From: Halobacteriales archaeon SW_9_67_25
GTDB lineage: Archaea > Halobacteriota > Halobacteria > Halobacteriales > Haloarculaceae
Assembly: GCA_003022745.1 (NCBI GenBank)
Contig: PXSU01000071.1
Span: 1 to 6,353 of the forward strand
DNA: 6,353 bases
Reading direction: 5' to 3'
How positions within the stretch are numbered: the stretch's first letter is position 1; every line of letters begins with the position of its first letter. The notes under the pieces were generated by a model. The model was not told the origin of the DNA, did not search any database, and saw only the letters and a list, made by a program, of their open reading frames with translations. A program made the translations under genes and the position numbers. Positions 1 to 5,937 of the stretch are shown piece after piece.

Positions 1-91
1 AGTAGGGCGGGGGAGTTTACAGACTCGACTAGCCGTCACCGATTTTTGATCTCGCCGTGTGCTGTTCGACGCTGAGAACGCCCCCGTTGTG

Positions 92-421
92 TCAGTTCCT
101 GTGCTGTCTGTTCCGTTCTGCAAGAAACTGGCTGGCTGTCGTCCCGATACGAACACCGTCGACGTTGTGCATATCGAGGTCGTGGGTAGCAGTCCGGAAG
201 GGGAGGCCCTCAACGAGGACGCGCTGAATGACTGTGCGAACGGCCTCCGTACCGTATCTATCGACGACGGTGGTCATCAGCTTGTCGAGATGCCCGTCCC
301 GGTGATCTCTCCGCGGTTGTTGCGCCCGATTGAGGACAAGTTCGACGACATCGTCTACCGAAGCATGCTCGGGATTCCCAGTTTGTTCACGCACGTTGTA
401 GCCGGCAGCCATATCAGTCAT
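92..421 (-). CDS. Small hypothetical protein in a lower-GC segment
   Basis: A 109-residue protein that I do not recognise. It starts MTDMAAGYNV and ends AERNRQHRN. It is charged and mostly helical-looking, with a stretch around residues 22-70 rich in Val, Asp and Arg. No signal peptide, membrane segment, Cys cluster or known catalytic motif is visible. A second Met at residue 4 is an alternative start. The start codon lies 6 bases after the stop of the cysteine hydrolase on the same strand, so the two may be cotranscribed. By my count about a third of its codons end in A or T, including AGA and CAA, which is far more than in the neighbouring genes. This suggests a different origin. A plus-strand ORF covers the same stretch. 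I prefer the minus ORF because it is collinear with its neighbours, but it could be non-coding. Confidence 0.45.
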   Translation of the reverse strand: MTDMAAGYNVREQTGNPEHASVDDVVELVLNRAQQPRRDHRDGHLDKLMTTVVDRYGTEAVRTVIQRVLVEGLPFRTATHDLDMHNVDGVRIGTTASQFLAERNRQHRN

Positions 422-427
422 CGTGAC

Positions 428-955
428 TCACTTCAGGAGGTTCTCGCTCGCCTCGTAGACGGTCGTCCGCGGGCAGTTGGGGAAGTTACAGCCACAGACG
501 ACAACCGTGTCGACCCCGCGCTCGGTCAAAAACTCGTCCAGGTCCGTCCCGAAGAAGGCGCTCCATCGAGGTTTGTACAGCAGCCATTCCCGGGACCCGA
601 GTTGCTGGAACTCGCCGTCGAGTAGGCGGTCGGCCTCCAGCCCCACGTCCTCGGACGGTTTCAGTTTCTCGACCAGTTCGGCACCATCCGTGCCCGGTCG
701 CACGATCTCCGCGCCCTCCTCGATGGCCGCCCGCCTGCACCGGTCGACGTTCGAGCCGTCTGCCTCGTAGAGACGGACCACGTGGACGATTGGGGCCTCC
801 GCCGAGCGGAACGCCCCGGCGAGTCGTGCCATCCGGGGGACCGCGTCCACCGTCCCCTCGATTTCGGCCGGCGCGCCGGGCAGCGTGAAGTCGTTTTGCG
901 TGTCGATGGTCAGTAACGCCGCCTGTTCGGGGTCGGGTCGGGTGTAGGTGTCCAT
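428..955 (-). CDS. Isochorismatase-family cysteine hydrolase, C-terminally truncated
   Basis: A 175-residue member of the isochorismatase-like cysteine hydrolase superfamily, cytosolic alpha/beta enzymes that hydrolyse amides or related bonds through an Asp-Lys-Cys triad. The triad is visible: Asp18 in LLTIDTQNDF, Lys128 in LLYKPRWSAF, and Cys161 in VVVCGCNFPNCPRTT, just after the usual CG turn. The nicotinamidase metal-binding pattern is not evident, so the substrate is unknown. The protein ends VYEASENLLK, about ten residues after the catalytic Cys. Family members normally continue for 20-30 more residues with a strand (of the type VVVVEDAVS) and a final helix. I found no continuation in the other frames downstream, so the end looks genuinely lost rather than frameshifted. 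The ATG lies 31 bases after the oxidoreductase stop, with no clear ribosome binding site, which suggests cotranscription. It may be non-functional. Confidence 0.8.
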   Translation of the reverse strand: MDTYTRPDPEQAALLTIDTQNDFTLPGAPAEIEGTVDAVPRMARLAGAFRSAEAPIVHVVRLYEADGSNVDRCRRAAIEEGAEIVRPGTDGAELVEKLKPSEDVGLEADRLLDGEFQQLGSREWLLYKPRWSAFFGTDLDEFLTERGVDTVVVCGCNFPNCPRTTVYEASENLLK

Positions 956-986
956 GGGAGCTGGATGACGGAGACGGACGAGGGCC

Positions 987-1961
987 CTACCGCTTCTCGG
1001 GTGCCAACTGTTCGATAGTGTGCTGTGCGGTCTCCTGCTCGGTCCCGACGGGAATCACGACGATGGGTTCGTCGATGGCGTCGATGGCTTCGATGCGGTC
1101 GAACTGCTCGCGGGCCTGCTCGGGCGTGCCGGCGACACCCAGGGCCTCGACCATCTCGTCGGTCACGGCTTCGCGGGCGTCACCGCGGTCCCCCGCCCGC
1201 CAGGCGTCGGCCACGTCGTCGGCCGCGTCGAAGTGCTCGGCGACCGCTTTGCGGTAGCCCTCGCCGCTGCCGACGTAGTAGGCGACGTGGCCCCGGATGG
1301 CCGACTTCGCCTCCTCGGGGTCGTCGCTGACCGCCGAGGGGACGTAGGGTGCGGTTTCGATGGCCGCCGGGTCGCGCCCCTGGCTCTCGGCCGTCTCGGC
1401 GACTGTCTCGAAGGCCTCGCCGAGTGTGTCGAAGGGTATGTTGTGGGGGAGCCACCCGTCGGCGGTCCGGCCGGTCGCCCGCCTGTTCGAGGGACCCAGC
1501 GCCGCGGCGTAGATCGGTACCTCCGCACCCAGCGCGGGGAAGTCCGCGACGTCGAACATCTCCCCATCGTAGTCGACGCGGCCCTCGGCGGTGAGGAACT
1601 CCCGGGTGAGTTCGACCGACTCGTGGAGGCGCCGGGGCGGGTTCCCGAACTCCATTCCGTGGAGGTCCTCGATGGCCTTCTTCGTGCTCGTCCCGAGGCC
1701 GAGGCGAACGCGGTCCCCGGCGACCCCGACGAGCGTCGCGGTGGCCTGTGCGAGCGTCGCCGGCGAGCGGCCGTAGACGTTGACGATGGCCGTCCCGAGT
1801 TCGAGGTCGTCGGTGACTGTCGCCGCCTCCGACAGGGAGGCGAACGCGTCCCGGCCCCAGAGTTCCGTCAGCCAGATGCCGTGATAGCCAAGCGATTCGG
1901 CCTGCTCGGCGAGTGCTGCGGTGTCGTCCCAGTCCTCGGGTGCGAGAACGCTTGTCGGCAT
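987..1961 (-). CDS. Luciferase-like (LLM class) flavin/F420-dependent oxidoreductase
   Basis: A 324-residue TIM-barrel protein of the bacterial luciferase-like family, which includes FMN-dependent monooxygenases and coenzyme-F420-dependent reductases. F420 use is plausible because haloarchaea make F420, but the cofactor cannot be read from the sequence. Recognisable blocks are strand 1 TSVLAPEDW (3-11), AESLGYHGIWLTELWGRDAF (21-40), ELGTAIVNVYGRSP (54-67), RLGLGTSTKKAIEDLHG (86-102) and GRTADGWLPHNIP (164-176). The ORF opens 13 codons earlier, with an ATG at 2000. I choose the ATG at 1961 for two reasons: the family's first strand begins right after it, and the AT-rich element AAAAAGATA (plus-strand reading, 1987-1995) lies 26-34 bases upstream, as in a leaderless promoter. 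The cysteine hydrolase follows closely. The substrate is unknown. Confidence 0.88.
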   Translation of the reverse strand: MPTSVLAPEDWDDTAALAEQAESLGYHGIWLTELWGRDAFASLSEAATVTDDLELGTAIVNVYGRSPATLAQATATLVGVAGDRVRLGLGTSTKKAIEDLHGMEFGNPPRRLHESVELTREFLTAEGRVDYDGEMFDVADFPALGAEVPIYAAALGPSNRRATGRTADGWLPHNIPFDTLGEAFETVAETAESQGRDPAAIETAPYVPSAVSDDPEEAKSAIRGHVAYYVGSGEGYRKAVAEHFDAADDVADAWRAGDRGDAREAVTDEMVEALGVAGTPEQAREQFDRIEAIDAIDEPIVVIPVGTEQETAQHTIEQLAPEKR

Positions 1962-1986
1962 ACCCGGGCAATCGCGGGTCACGCTC

Positions 1987-1995
1987 AAAAAGATA
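1987..1995 (-). promoter_or_regulatory. Putative TATA-like element for the LLM oxidoreductase
   Basis: Read on the minus strand this is TATCTTTTT, an isolated AT-rich block in a GC-rich background. It lies 26-34 bases before the ATG at 1961. That is close to haloarchaeal TATA spacing for a transcript starting at or near the start codon. If correct, the ATG at 2000 lies upstream of the transcription start and cannot be used. Confidence 0.4.
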
Positions 1996-2073
1996 CGCAT
2001 CCCGGTGCCGGGGTGTCATTCGGCCGCCAGGATTCGGGCGCCTGGTGTCCGTCTGCTGTCAGGAACCGGGCGT

Positions 2074-2478
2074 TTAGCCCCACCCCTCGTGTGCGCGGAT
2101 GCCTTCGCGCCACGCCTCCGGGATGGGCCGGGACTCCCCGGCCTCGCTGTCGTATGCGACCATCAGCGCCTCCGCAGTCGCGGCCCGGTCGCCTTCGGCA
2201 CGCACCTCGTGGACCACCGGAATGCTCGCCGTCCCGAGTTCGTCGACCCGTGTGTGCACCACGACCGACTCCCCGTACTCGATGGGACGCTCGTAGTCGA
2301 TGTGCAGGTCCGCAAGCACCGCGCCGACGGCGAGAGGATCGCCACCGACGACGTCCCCGAGGTACTCGATGCGTGCCTGCTCGATGTACGTCGCAAAGAC
2401 CGCGTTGTTCACGTGCCCCATCGCGTCGATGTCCCTGAACCGGACGTCGATCTCGATCTCGTGGCCGAACTCGGGCAT
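2074..2478 (-). CDS. Acyl-CoA thioesterase, 4HBT hot-dog fold
   Basis: A 134-residue single-domain hot-dog protein of the 4-hydroxybenzoyl-CoA thioesterase (4HBT/YbgC) type, likely a cytosolic enzyme hydrolysing acyl-CoA thioesters. The signature is RFRDIDAMGHVNNAVFATYI at residues 13-32, followed by EQARIEYL (33-40). Asp18 sits where family members carry the catalytic Asp. The strand-rich second half (HIDYERPIEYGESVVVHTRV, 59-78) matches the fold, and the length is normal. The ORF extends 31 codons further upstream into low-complexity Pro/Arg/Ala sequence overlapping the end of srp54. The motif-anchored ATG at 2478 is the better start. Only 37 bases separate it from the srp54 stop and no TATA-like element is seen there, so readthrough from srp54 is likely. 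The natural acyl-CoA substrate cannot be inferred, although an acyl-CoA synthetase is encoded nearby. Confidence 0.88.
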   Translation of the reverse strand: MPEFGHEIEIDVRFRDIDAMGHVNNAVFATYIEQARIEYLGDVVGGDPLAVGAVLADLHIDYERPIEYGESVVVHTRVDELGTASIPVVHEVRAEGDRAATAEALMVAYDSEAGESRPIPEAWREGIRAHEGWG

Positions 2479-2515
2479 GCGGGCGCTGGGCGGCCCGCGG
2501 GGTTGCCTCTGTCGA

Positions 2516-3836
2516 TCAGTCCCCGAACGGACCGCCACCGCTCCCGCCCATCCCGGGCCCGCCGGGGCCACCGCCCATGCCGGGTCCGCCGCCCTGTTGC
2601 ATCTGTTGCATCATCCGCTCCATGTCGGCGTCGCCCATGCCCTGGAACTGCTTGATGGTGCGTTCCATCATCTTGTGCTGTTCGAGGAGTTCACGGACCC
2701 GCTCCTCGGGTTTGCCCGACCCGCGGGCGATGCGCCGGGTTCGGCTGGCGCCGATAGTACGGGGGTTTTCGAGTTCCTCCTCGGTCATCGAGTCCATCAC
2801 GATGTCGAAATCGCGCATCCGGTCCTCGGTGACGTCCATCGCGTCGTCGGGCAACTGGTCCATCAGGCCGCCGCCCATCCCCGGTATCATGTCCATCACC
2901 TGGTCGAGGGGCCCCATCCGGTTCATCGCGTTCATCTGTTTTCGCATGTCCCGGAGCGTAAAGGACCCCTCCAGGATGTCCTCTGGCTCCCAGTCCTCGT
3001 CTTCCTCCCCCGTTTCTGCCATCGCGCGCTCGACGCGCTCGGCGAGCTGTTCCAAATCGCCCATCCCCAGAAGCCGGGAGACGAATCCGGAGGGCTCGAA
3101 GCGCTCGATGTCCTTGACGGTCTCGCCGGTCCCGAGGAAGGCGATGGTCGAGTCTGTCTGGTCGACCGCCGCCAGCGCGCCACCGCCCTTCGCGGTCCCG
3201 TCGAGTTTGGTGATGACGACGCCGTCGATGCCGATTGACTCCTCGAACTCCTGGGCCTGGTTCTTGGCGCTTTGCCCCATCGCGGCGTCCAGCACCAGCA
3301 GGTTCCGGTCCGGGTCCGCCGCGGCCTCGATGTCCTCGATCTGGTCGACCAGTTCGCGGTTCAGCGCGTCCCGGCCCGCGGTGTCGACGATGCGGACGTC
3401 CGCGTCGGCGGTCGCCTCCAGTCCCTCGCGGGCAATCGCGACCGGGTCCTCGGCGTCGGGGTCGCCGTAGAAGTCCACCTCGGCGTTTGCGGCCATCTGC
3501 TCGGCCTGGTCGTAGGCGCCCGGCCGGTCGGTGTCGGTCTGGCTGGTTCTCGAGTGGGAGTTCCGTCGACTCCCCGAGCAGGTCGACCAGTTCCTCGTAG
3601 ACGATGCGCAACACCCAGTCCCGCGGCGAGGTGCCCGCCGGTGGCTCCTCGTCGAGAGCGCGGTTCTTGATGCTATCCGAGAGAGCCTGGACGAGAGAGA
3701 TGTCGACGTCGGCCTGGATCAGCGAGCGCTGGATCTCCCTGACCACCTCGTCGATGTCCTCCTCCGAGATGCGGGACTTCCCCCGGAGGTTGTCGAGCGT
3801 GCTCCGGAGGGACGTGCCCAGATCGTCGAGTACCAT
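2516..3836 (-). pseudogene. srp54: Signal recognition particle GTPase Srp54, frameshifted with P-loop deleted
   Basis: Srp54 binds 7S RNA and signal peptides and, with FtsY, delivers ribosomes to the membrane. Here it is split between two frames. From the ATG at 3836 ([10 protein letters not shown]) the N domain is intact for 98 codons, ending ELPLENQ at 3543. One extra C (3542) follows, and homology resumes in another frame at 3541 with [15 protein letters not shown]. About 33 codons normally lie between these points, including the G1 P-loop (GLQGSGKTT type), so roughly 98 bases are missing. The rest is good: DTAGR (G3), [11 protein letters not shown] (G4), LGTGE (G5), the Met-rich M domain ([20 protein letters not shown]), the RNA-binding [11 protein letters not shown] and a Gly/Met-rich tail. 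As read, translation from 3836 leaves frame and runs to a stop near 2691. An internal ATG at 3496 could yield 326 residues without the N domain. The N-terminal extension from 3923 is unlikely. It is either an artefact or a true pseudogene. Confidence 0.88.
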
Positions 3837-3861
3837 GCCCGCGAGTACGCGCCTCTGGCGG

Positions 3862-3873
3862 TAAAGGCTTTGC
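3862..3873 (-). promoter_or_regulatory. Putative BRE/TATA promoter for srp54
   Basis: On the minus strand this reads GCAAAGCCTTTA. TTTA lies 26-29 bases before the ATG at 3836, and the purine-rich GCAAAG is placed like a TFB recognition element. The spacing fits a leaderless haloarchaeal transcript and supports the 3836 start over 3923. Confidence 0.4.
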
Positions 3874-3921
3874 TCGCTGGCCCGGATTCGCGGCTGTGCC
3901 GGGAGCGTGTCTGACGGTAAC

Positions 3922-3928
3922 AATTAAG
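3922..3928 (+). promoter_or_regulatory. Putative TATA element for the acyl-CoA synthetase
   Basis: AATTAAG is the most AT-rich block in the 118-base divergent gap between srp54 and the acyl-CoA synthetase. It ends 26 bases before the ATG at 3955 and only 14 before the ATG at 3943, so it favours 3955 as the start of a leaderless message. Confidence 0.4.
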
Positions 3929-3954
3929 ACGCGATAGCCTGAATGCGCGATATC

Positions 3955-5538
3955 ATGAAACAGCCGATGCTGACGACGGATTTCCTCGACCGGGCGCTGG
4001 ACAACTACGGGGACGTCGTCGGGGTGGTGGCACACGACGGCACAGAGTACACCTACGGGGAGTTCGGCGAGCGGGTCCACCGGCTCTCGAACGCGCTGCT
4101 GGGGATGGGCCTCGAACGCGGCGACCGGGTCGCCATCCTCGCGCCGAACACCCACTGGTTCCTGGAGGCGCTCTTTGCGATCAACCAGATCGGCATGGTC
4201 TCGGTCCCGACGAACTACCGGCTGATCGACGACGACTACGAGTACATCTTCGAGGATTGCGGGGCAGCAGCGGTCATCGCCGACGAGGAGTATGCCGGGA
4301 AGGTCGGGGCAATCCGGGAGGATATACCCACGACGGAGTTTATCGCTCACAGCGCCGACGCTGTCGAAGGGGAGTGGCGCGACTACGAGACGCTGGTCGG
4401 GGAGGCATCGGCCGACCCGCCCGAACGGCCCGACATCTCCGAGGACGACGCGGCGACGATCAACTACACGTCCGGCACCACGGGCGACCCGAAGGGCGTC
4501 GTCCGCACCCACCGCACGGAGCACTGGCACGCGCTGATCACCGCCCATCACACCGAGGTCGACGACGCCGACACCTACCTCTGGACGCTGCCGATGTTCC
4601 ACGTCAACGGCTGGGGCTACCCCTACGTCGTCACGGGCGTCGGCGGCACACACGTCTGCCAGCGGACCTTCGACGCCGGGGGCGCGATGGAGCGCATCCG
4701 CGAGTACGACGTCTCGTACCTGTGTGGCGCGCCGACGGTCCTGAACCGGCTCGTGGATGTCTCGGAGGGGAGTGACGAACCGGACAGCGGGGACGCAGAC
4801 GTCCGCATCGCGACGGCCGCCAGCCCGCCGCCGCCGGCAACCATCCGGACCGTCGAGGACGAACTCGGCTGGCGCATCCTCCACGTCTACGGGCTGACCG
4901 AGACGGGGCCGCTGATCACAACGAGCAACTCCCGGCGGCGCATCGAGAGCGAGGGCCGTTTCGCGGTCAAGACCCGCCAGGGTGCGGCGATGCTCGGGAC
5001 GCGCCTGCGGGTCGTCGACGCGGACGGCGAGGCGGTGCCACGCGACGACGAGACGATGGGCGAGGTCGTCGTGCAGGGCAACCAGGTGATGGACCGCTAC
5101 TGGAACAAACCCGGGAAGACCGAACAGGCCTTCTCCGAGTGCCTCGAGGGGTGGTTCCACACCGGCGACATCGCAACCTGGGACGAACACGGGATGATAT
5201 CAATCAAGGACCGCAAGAAGGACGTCATCATCTCCGGGGGCGAGAACATCTCAAGCGTCGAGGTCGAGGACACCCTCTACGAGCACCCGGACATCGAGAA
5301 GGTGGCGGTCATCGGCGTCCCCCACGAGGAGTGGGGTGAGACGCCCAAGGCCATCGTCGTTCCCGCGGCGGGTGTCGACCTGACCGCCGGGGAAATCATC
5401 GAGTTCGCCCGCGAGAACCTCGCGCACTTCAAGGCACCCACCCGCGTCGAGTTCGTCGAGGGCCTCCCCGAGACGGCGACGGGCAAGGTCCGGAAGGTCG
5501 AACTCCGCGAGACCCACGCCGACCCCATCGACGGGTGA
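3955..5538 (+). CDS. AMP-forming acyl-CoA synthetase (fatty acid CoA ligase type)
   Basis: A 527-residue ANL-superfamily enzyme that activates a carboxylic acid with ATP to an acyl-adenylate and transfers it to CoA, in the cytosol or loosely at the membrane. All core motifs are present: A3 P-loop YTSGTTGDPKG (171-181), MFHVNGWGYP (214-223), A5 VYGLTETGP (311-319), A7 GWFHTGD (399-405), the A8 hinge KDRKKDVIISGGENISSVEV (418-437) and A10 PETATGKVRKVEL with the catalytic Lys at 511. Length and motif spelling match medium/long-chain fatty-acyl-CoA ligases of the AlkK/FadD-like type. The actual acid is not determinable. I chose the ATG at 3955 (MKQPMLTTDFL) because related haloarchaeal ligases start with a similar QPML-TDFLDRA stretch and because the upstream AATTAAG is correctly spaced. 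The ATG at 3943 would add four residues. The gene is divergent from srp54 and convergent with the next small gene. Confidence 0.93.
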   Translation: MKQPMLTTDFLDRALDNYGDVVGVVAHDGTEYTYGEFGERVHRLSNALLGMGLERGDRVAILAPNTHWFLEALFAINQIGMVSVPTNYRLIDDDYEYIFEDCGAAAVIADEEYAGKVGAIREDIPTTEFIAHSADAVEGEWRDYETLVGEASADPPERPDISEDDAATINYTSGTTGDPKGVVRTHRTEHWHALITAHHTEVDDADTYLWTLPMFHVNGWGYPYVVTGVGGTHVCQRTFDAGGAMERIREYDVSYLCGAPTVLNRLVDVSEGSDEPDSGDADVRIATAASPPPPATIRTVEDELGWRILHVYGLTETGPLITTSNSRRRIESEGRFAVKTRQGAAMLGTRLRVVDADGEAVPRDDETMGEVVVQGNQVMDRYWNKPGKTEQAFSECLEGWFHTGDIATWDEHGMISIKDRKKDVIISGGENISSVEVEDTLYEHPDIEKVAVIGVPHEEWGETPKAIVVPAAGVDLTAGEIIEFARENLAHFKAPTRVEFVEGLPETATGKVRKVELRETHADPIDG

Positions 5539-5557
5539 GTGGTCACACCCGCGAGGG

Positions 5558-5827
5558 CTACACCCCCTCGATGGTCTCCCGGTAGGCGTGAATGTCGTCG
5601 AGAGCGGCGTCGATGGCTGCGGCGACGTCGTCGCTTTCGTCGGTCTGGACGTCGTCGAGTTTGGCCTCGATGCGCGCGAGGCGGCCGTGGTCCGGGCCGC
5701 GGTCGGCCCCCGCGAGCCGGTCGAGCTGGCCGGCGAGGTCGGAAAGCGTCGTCCCTGCGTCTTCGCTGGCCTCCTCTGTGGCGGACGCGAGCCTGTCGCG
5801 CGCGCTGGCGAGTTCCTCCCGCGACAT
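5558..5827 (-). CDS. Small haloarchaeal DUF7553-like protein
   Basis: An 89-residue, very acidic, predicted all-helical protein. It begins MSREELASARDRL, has a central block ADRGPDHGRLARIE (41-54) and ends DDIHAYRETIEGV. I recognise this pattern, especially RGPDHGR and the AYRxxIEGV end, from small conserved haloarchaeal proteins of unknown function (assigned from memory to DUF7553). Heptad-like Ala/Leu spacing suggests a helical hairpin or short coiled coil. There are no Cys residues and no membrane segment. The frame is open further upstream. I choose the ATG at 5827 over the ATG at 5869 (14 extra residues) because conserved sequence begins there and GTTAAC lies with its TTAA at -29 to -26. 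It is divergently transcribed from crtB. Its stop is 19 bases from the convergent acyl-CoA synthetase stop. Confidence 0.75.
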   Translation of the reverse strand: MSREELASARDRLASATEEASEDAGTTLSDLAGQLDRLAGADRGPDHGRLARIEAKLDDVQTDESDDVAAAIDAALDDIHAYRETIEGV

Positions 5828-5852
5828 ACCCGGCAGTTGACGTAGGCCGGCG

Positions 5853-5856
5853 TTAA
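5853..5856 (-). promoter_or_regulatory. Putative TATA-like core for the DUF7553-like gene
   Basis: TTAA within GTTAAC lies 26-29 bases upstream of the ATG at 5827, the spacing expected for a leaderless haloarchaeal transcript. The context is otherwise GC-rich. This is the main positional argument against the longer start at 5869, which would lie upstream of this element. Confidence 0.35.
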
Positions 5857-5882
5857 CCGTTACGGTCATTCTCACCTGGTAC

Positions 5883-5902
5883 GTGCCCAAAGGTTTGGGC
5901 AC
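5883..5902. promoter_or_regulatory. 20-base palindrome, candidate operator between DUF7553-like gene and crtB
   Basis: GTGCCCAAA-GG-TTTGGGCAC is an inverted repeat with two perfect 9-base arms and a 2-base centre. It ends 5 bases before the TTAC core element proposed for crtB, so it covers or abuts the position where TFB would bind. It lies about 26 bases upstream of the proposed TATA of the divergent gene. No T-tract follows and no gene ends here, so a terminator role is unlikely. The most economical reading is a site for a dimeric helix-turn-helix regulator controlling one or both genes. The regulator is unknown. Confidence 0.5.
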
Positions 5903-5907
5903 CCAAC

Positions 5908-5911
5908 TTAC
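5908..5911 (+). promoter_or_regulatory. Putative TATA-like core for crtB
   Basis: TTAC in ACTTACAC lies 27-30 bases before the GTG start of crtB at 5938, consistent with a leaderless start. It is a weak match on sequence. A more AT-rich CATAATA at 5925-5931 is too close to the start codon to be a TATA box. Confidence 0.3.
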
Positions 5912-5937
5912 ACAAGTACGGGGACATAATAGGTAGT

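Noticed and set aside
41..51. GATTTTTGATC near the left edge as a terminator or promoter
   Set aside because: It has a five-T run but no convincing stem before it, and no gene end or start can be tied to it inside the window.
59..625. Plus-strand open frame of 188 residues starting at a GTG
   Set aside because: It overlaps the hydrolase antisense and shows no motif. The collinear minus ORF is a simpler reading, though within 92-421 neither strand is proven.
1020..2438. Long plus-strand open frame (472 residues) opposite the oxidoreductase and thioesterase
   Set aside because: It runs antisense across two well-supported genes, its translation is Arg/Pro/Gly-rich without family motifs, and long stop-free shadow frames are normal in GC-rich haloarchaeal DNA.
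3500..3590. Programmed frameshift or intein/intron explaining the srp54 discontinuity
   Set aside because: Coding sequence is missing rather than added, and the lost part is the nucleotide-binding loop, so no recoding or splicing could restore a normal protein.
3837..3923. N-terminal extension of srp54 from the ATG at 3923
   Set aside because: The 29 extra residues are not part of the Srp54 N domain and would span the predicted srp54 TATA element.
3673..5190. Long minus-strand open frame (505 residues) opposite the acyl-CoA synthetase
   Set aside because: It lies antisense to a gene with every ANL motif intact, and its translation shows no recognisable domain. It is a composition-driven shadow.
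5552..5570. Inverted repeat CGAGGG / CCCTCG at the convergent gene ends as a bidirectional terminator
   Set aside because: The stem is only 6 bases with a 7-base loop and no T-tract on either strand, partly inside coding sequence; common by chance at this GC content.
5901..5915. Bat-type upstream activating sequence before crtB
   Set aside because: ACCCAACT fits the first half of the bop/brp/crtB1 activator consensus as I recall it, but the second half (TACACAA) does not match.
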